A stretch of DNA of 7,097 nucleotides, taken from NCBI GenBank assembly GCA_003157175.1, contig PMIQ01000042.1, positions 3,662 to 10,758 on the forward strand, read 5' to 3'. The notes under the pieces are model-generated. The model was not told the DNA's origin. It saw only the letters and a program-made list of their open reading frames with translations, and ran no database searches. This DNA comes from Chloroflexota bacterium. GTDB lineage: Bacteria; Chloroflexota; Limnocylindria; Limnocylindrales; CSP1-4. This document shows positions 5,008 to 7,097 of the stretch, one piece after another. The position numbers and the translations under genes are program-made. Position 1 is the stretch's first letter. Every line of letters begins with the position of its first letter.

Positions 5008-5391
5008 TCAGAGCCCGAGCAACCTGCGCTTCGACGCCGTGAACTCCTCGTCGCTGAGAGAGCCTTTGTCGTGCATCTCCGAGAGCTCGCGGAGTCTGTC
5101 GACGCCGGCGGGGTCGGTCGACGCGCGCCGGGGCCCGCCGGCCGGCCCGGAGATCAGGGCGACGAATAGCCACACCAGGACGAAGCCGAACAGGACCGCC
5201 GCCAGCAGCCCGAACGGGCCGGCCCCGAACCCGAGCCCATAGGCGTAGTTACCGCGAAACGGGCCGAAGGCGGCGTGGGCCGCCCCGTGGTTCGCGCCGA
5301 GGCCCAGGTAGTAGGCCACGACCCCGACCACCGCCAGAGCGGCAATCCCGATAATCAACCAGAAGAGCCGTCTCACGCCCGTACGATTCAT
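5008..5391 (-). CDS. Small two-helix membrane protein with C-terminal SHOCT domain
   Basis: This 127-residue protein has TM1 at about 9-30 (LFWLIIGIAALAVVGVVAYY), a Gly/Ala/aromatic-rich loop (31-57), TM2 at about 58-81 and a cytoplasmic or juxtamembrane SHOCT domain at 96-127 (AGVDRLRELSEMHDKGSLSD, then EEF...KRRLLGL). SHOCT is a short C-terminal domain found in many otherwise unrelated bacterial proteins and thought to mediate oligomerisation or interaction; no enzymatic role is implied. The ATG at 5391 is chosen because the hydrophobic helix begins right after MNRTGVRR; the frame is open much further upstream but that part is low-complexity Arg/Pro/Ala shadow. Only a weak ribosome binding site is seen. 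It precedes mscL on the same strand and is divergent from the RDD gene. Specific function unknown. Confidence 0.82.
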   Translation of the reverse strand: MNRTGVRRLFWLIIGIAALAVVGVVAYYLGLGANHGAAHAAFGPFRGNYAYGLGFGAGPFGLLAAVLFGFVLVWLFVALISGPAGGPRRASTDPAGVDRLRELSEMHDKGSLSDEEFTASKRRLLGL

Positions 5392-5621
5392 CTCATCAAT
5401 CCAGGAGCTGCGATTTGCCGGCAGTGTGCGGGAATGGGCTGAATCGGTCCTGAACGAGACGCGGCGGCGGGCGCCCTGGCGGGCGCGCTGAATGCCCTCG
5501 TCGAGCCCGGTCGCGCTGTTACGATTGGGATCGGCCGCGCAGACGGCGCGGGAACCGACCCGATCCGCGACCCAACAAGCCGGATCGCGGTGGCCCGCCG
5601 GGGAATCGCGAAGGAGCGGGA
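5392..5621. other. Divergent intergenic region between the SHOCT and RDD genes
   Basis: This 230-bp stretch should hold the promoters of both flanking genes. I see TACGAT at 5520-5525 as a possible -10 for the plus strand, without a convincing -35, and several GC stems, including GCGCCC-TGGC-GGGCGC near 5471-5486. No small gene is supported. Confidence 0.35.
5528..5566 (+). promoter_or_regulatory. Nested stem-loop in the leader of the RDD gene
   Basis: An outer stem pairs GGATCGG (5528-5534) with CCGATCC (5560-5566). Stacked directly inside it is CCGCGC (5535-5540) paired with GCGCGG (5546-5551) around an AGACG loop, leaving an 8-base bulge (5552-5559). All 13 pairs are perfect Watson-Crick. 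It ends 55 bases before the RDD start. It may be a structured leader, or a terminator-like element with no T-tract. Confidence 0.35.
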
Positions 5622-6551
5622 ATGGCCACGGACGGTCAGGACGAGGGATCCGGCGCCGGGCCGGCTGATCCGCAACCCCAACCTTCAGCCGACTCCTGGC
5701 CGTCCTCGGCCTTGCCGCCGCAGCAGAATCTGCCGCCCCAGCAACCGATCCCCGCGCCAGGCACGGACCAGACGCCCTCCTGGTCGGCGGCGCCGGCGGG
5801 GCCAACTCCGGCTGCGCCGAGCTTCGAGCCTCAGGCCGCGCAGCCACAGGCCGGCTATCCGCAAGCCCCCTGGTACCCGCCCGCTCCGGGGTACCCGCCG
5901 CCCCCGGGCTATCCGACCGCGCCCGCGTACCCGCCGGGTTCGTGGCCGCAGCAGCCACCCGCCCCAGGGTTCGCTCCTCAGCCGGGCTATGCGCCCGCTC
6001 CGAGCTACATGCCGGGGTACTGGCCGCCCCCCAGCCCCACCGGCTTCGGCTATCCGGCGGCCAACTGGCCGAGCGCGCCGATCCAGTTCGGCCCCGCACC
6101 CGGCCTGGTCTGGGGAGGAATCGGGCCCCGTTTCGGGGCCCTCGTTATCGACGCCGTCGTGATGTTCGTGGCGCTGATCGTTGCGGCCATCGTGGCGGGC
6201 GCCTTCGGTATTCAGTACTACAACTACGGGGACTATGAGCGGACGATCTATTCGACGGGCGCGTCGGCGACCTACCTGGTCTGGTTCATCTTCTTCCTCG
6301 CCTACCACCCCACGTGCTGGTGGGCCTTCCAAAACACGCTCGGCCAGCGCGCGCTGGGCTTGAGGGTCGTTCGGGCGGGAGACGGCTCGTCGCTCGGCAT
6401 CGGGATGACGACGGTTCGATACTTCCTCTGGCTCGTATGCCAGGTCATCGTGTTCCCCGCGATCATCGCCGCCGCCATGGCCAACGACAACCCGCGCAAG
6501 CAGACGTGGTGGGATGACGCGTCCGGATCGGTGGTCGTCCGCCGCATCTGA
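5622..6551 (+). CDS. RDD family membrane protein with Pro/Tyr/Gln-rich N-terminal tail
   Basis: This is a 309-residue integral membrane protein. Residues 1-165 are disordered and dominated by Pro, Gln, Ala and Tyr, with repeated GYP/YPP-like units at about 78-145 (for example APGYPPPPGYPTAPAYPPG). The RDD domain follows: GPRFGALVIDAVVMFVAL at 168-185 with the name-giving Arg170 and Asp177, a hydrophilic Tyr/Asn-rich loop (198-212), a second helix (217-229), NTLGQRALGLRVVR at 238-251, a third helix (about 264-285) and the C-terminal WWDDASGSVVVRR. The family's role is poorly defined; some members are linked to ion transport or antiport. The ATG start has an excellent AAGGAG 5 bases upstream. 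The tail, of a kind also seen on actinobacterial membrane proteins, may bind partners at the membrane surface. No operon partner is visible downstream. Confidence 0.9.
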   Translation: MATDGQDEGSGAGPADPQPQPSADSWPSSALPPQQNLPPQQPIPAPGTDQTPSWSAAPAGPTPAAPSFEPQAAQPQAGYPQAPWYPPAPGYPPPPGYPTAPAYPPGSWPQQPPAPGFAPQPGYAPAPSYMPGYWPPPSPTGFGYPAANWPSAPIQFGPAPGLVWGGIGPRFGALVIDAVVMFVALIVAAIVAGAFGIQYYNYGDYERTIYSTGASATYLVWFIFFLAYHPTCWWAFQNTLGQRALGLRVVRAGDGSSLGIGMTTVRYFLWLVCQVIVFPAIIAAAMANDNPRKQTWWDDASGSVVVRRI

Positions 6552-6629
6552 GCGCTCGGCCGGCGGGGGTCGGCCTGCCGCACGCCCGTCGAGGGGCCGT
6601 AGGCGCGCCCGGAATCCGCTAATGGTGGC

Positions 6630-6667
6630 GCGGGTGCGAACGCTCCTGCTGGATCGCCCGCACCCGC
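6630..6667. terminator. Hairpin between convergent genes, candidate bidirectional terminator
   Basis: GCGGGTGCG (6630-6638) and CGCACCCGC (6659-6667) form a perfect 9-bp stem with a 20-base loop. It lies between the converging RDD gene (ending at 6551) and the DUF5666-like gene (ending at 6687). No T-tract follows on either strand, so it may act with Rho or simply protect 3' ends. Confidence 0.42.
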
Positions 6668-6686
6668 AGGACGTGGCTCCGCGGAG

Positions 6687-7097
6687 CTAGGAAGTGATCG
6701 TGACGTCGGTCGCCGTCCGGGTGGTTTGCGTGCCCGCGCTGGCGCTGGCGTTCGGGGCTGCGTTCGCGCCGCCCGAGGTCTGCACCTGGACTGTCTGGCC
6801 GGCTGCGAGATCCGTGATCGAGCCGGATGTCTGGTTGTGATAGGTGGTCGACGAGCCGGTGGCGATGGTGACGGCCGAGCCGCTGGTCAGCTGCAGGGTG
6901 ATCGAGTCGGCCGAGACGCTGACCACGGTGCCGGTCATGGTGGCGGTGCCACCCAAACCGACCCGATCGCCAAAGCCGGGAGCGCCGCTGGCACTGGCGC
7001 CGAAACCGCTCAGGCCGCCTTGGGTGCCGGTGCCGGTCTGGCCGCTACCCGTGACATGACCCACGGCGAACCCGACGCCGCCGAAGGCGACCAGCGC
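6687..7097 (-). CDS. Membrane-anchored or exported DUF5666-like protein, C-terminal part
   Basis: The reading frame stays open to the right edge, so the start lies outside the window. The visible 136 residues begin ALVAFGGVGFAVGHVTG, the end of a hydrophobic signal or anchor helix. A Gly/Ser/Thr-rich linker follows, and then a beta-rich unit: GTVVSVSADSITLQLTSGSA, TTYHNQTSGSITDLAAGQTV and QVQTSGG, ending in TATDVTITS. The pattern of GxVxSVsxxSITlxxxxG followed by sTTY and DLxxGqxVxV is that of DUF5666-type domains, small beta-barrel units of unknown function in exported proteins. A GTG at 7064 exists but would cut the helix, so I treat the gene as partial. It converges on the RDD gene. Family assignment is by motif likeness only. 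Confidence 0.72.
   Translation of the reverse strand, partial: ALVAFGGVGFAVGHVTGSGQTGTGTQGGLSGFGASASGAPGFGDRVGLGGTATMTGTVVSVSADSITLQLTSGSAVTIATGSSTTYHNQTSGSITDLAAGQTVQVQTSGGANAAPNASASAGTQTTRTATDVTITS

Noticed and set aside
5392..6099. Upstream extension of the SHOCT gene frame, which would give a 363-residue protein
   Set aside because: The added 236 residues are Arg/Ala/Pro/Ser-rich, overlap the RDD gene antisense and precede a normal start directly before the first membrane helix.
5685..6332. Minus-strand open frame opposite the RDD gene
   Set aside because: The Arg/Gly-rich translation is the complement of the Pro-rich tail; there is no start signal.
1..7097. CRISPR array, tRNA, insertion sequence or phage/defence genes
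   Set aside because: I looked for regularly spaced repeats, cloverleaf-like elements, transposase or integrase motifs and toxin or nuclease domains and saw none.

Overview
The window looks like chromosomal DNA of a GC-rich, free-living bacterium. GTG starts (positions 140, 1983, 4877 and probably 3489), tightly packed short operons, a lipoprotein signal and a zinc-ribbon-tailed MscL would suit a soil or freshwater Chloroflexota or an actinobacterium-like lineage. That taxonomic guess is inference; no rRNA or other marker is present. I see no tRNA, rRNA, CRISPR array, transposase, integrase or phage gene.

Layout. (1) 1-1983, minus strand: a metal-ion ABC uptake operon, read right to left as substrate-binding lipoprotein, ATPase, then permease (only its first 46 residues are inside the window). 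The genes are joined by 4-bp stop/start overlaps. A plausible promoter lies at 2023-2051. Two copies of a 17-bp dyad flank the transcription start, one over the -35 box and one ending on the GTG start codon, so a metal-responsive repressor is likely. (2) 2132-2785, minus strand: a stand-alone LUD-domain (LutC/YkgG-type) protein. (3) 2963-4346, plus strand and divergent from it: a MarR-family regulator overlapping by 8 bp a LigB-type extradiol dioxygenase of the 4,5-DOPA dioxygenase (YgiD) family. The 177-bp divergent intergenic region holds a perfect 15-bp palindrome and a second dyad, good candidate MarR operators. (4) 4394-4478, minus strand: a decayed C-terminal scrap of a signalling protein. 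(5) 4479-5391, minus strand: mscL with a C-terminal zinc ribbon, and upstream of it a two-helix membrane protein with a SHOCT domain. (6) 5622-6551, plus strand: an RDD membrane protein with a long Pro/Tyr/Gln-rich tail. (7) 6687 to the right edge, minus strand: the C-terminal part of a membrane-anchored DUF5666-like protein.

How the genes fit together. The left operon imports a divalent metal (the three-histidine site favours zinc, manganese not excluded). The central divergent unit looks like a small ligand-responsive module: a MarR sensor controlling itself and a ring-cleaving or phenolic-handling dioxygenase, possibly also the LUD protein. The right third encodes envelope proteins (mechanosensitive channel, SHOCT and RDD proteins) with no shared pathway visible.

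I do not see convincing evidence of a wholly new system. The points most worth following are the paired operators at the metal operon, the His-rich tail on the transporter ATPase, the LUD/MarR/dioxygenase unit and the gene scrap beside mscL.
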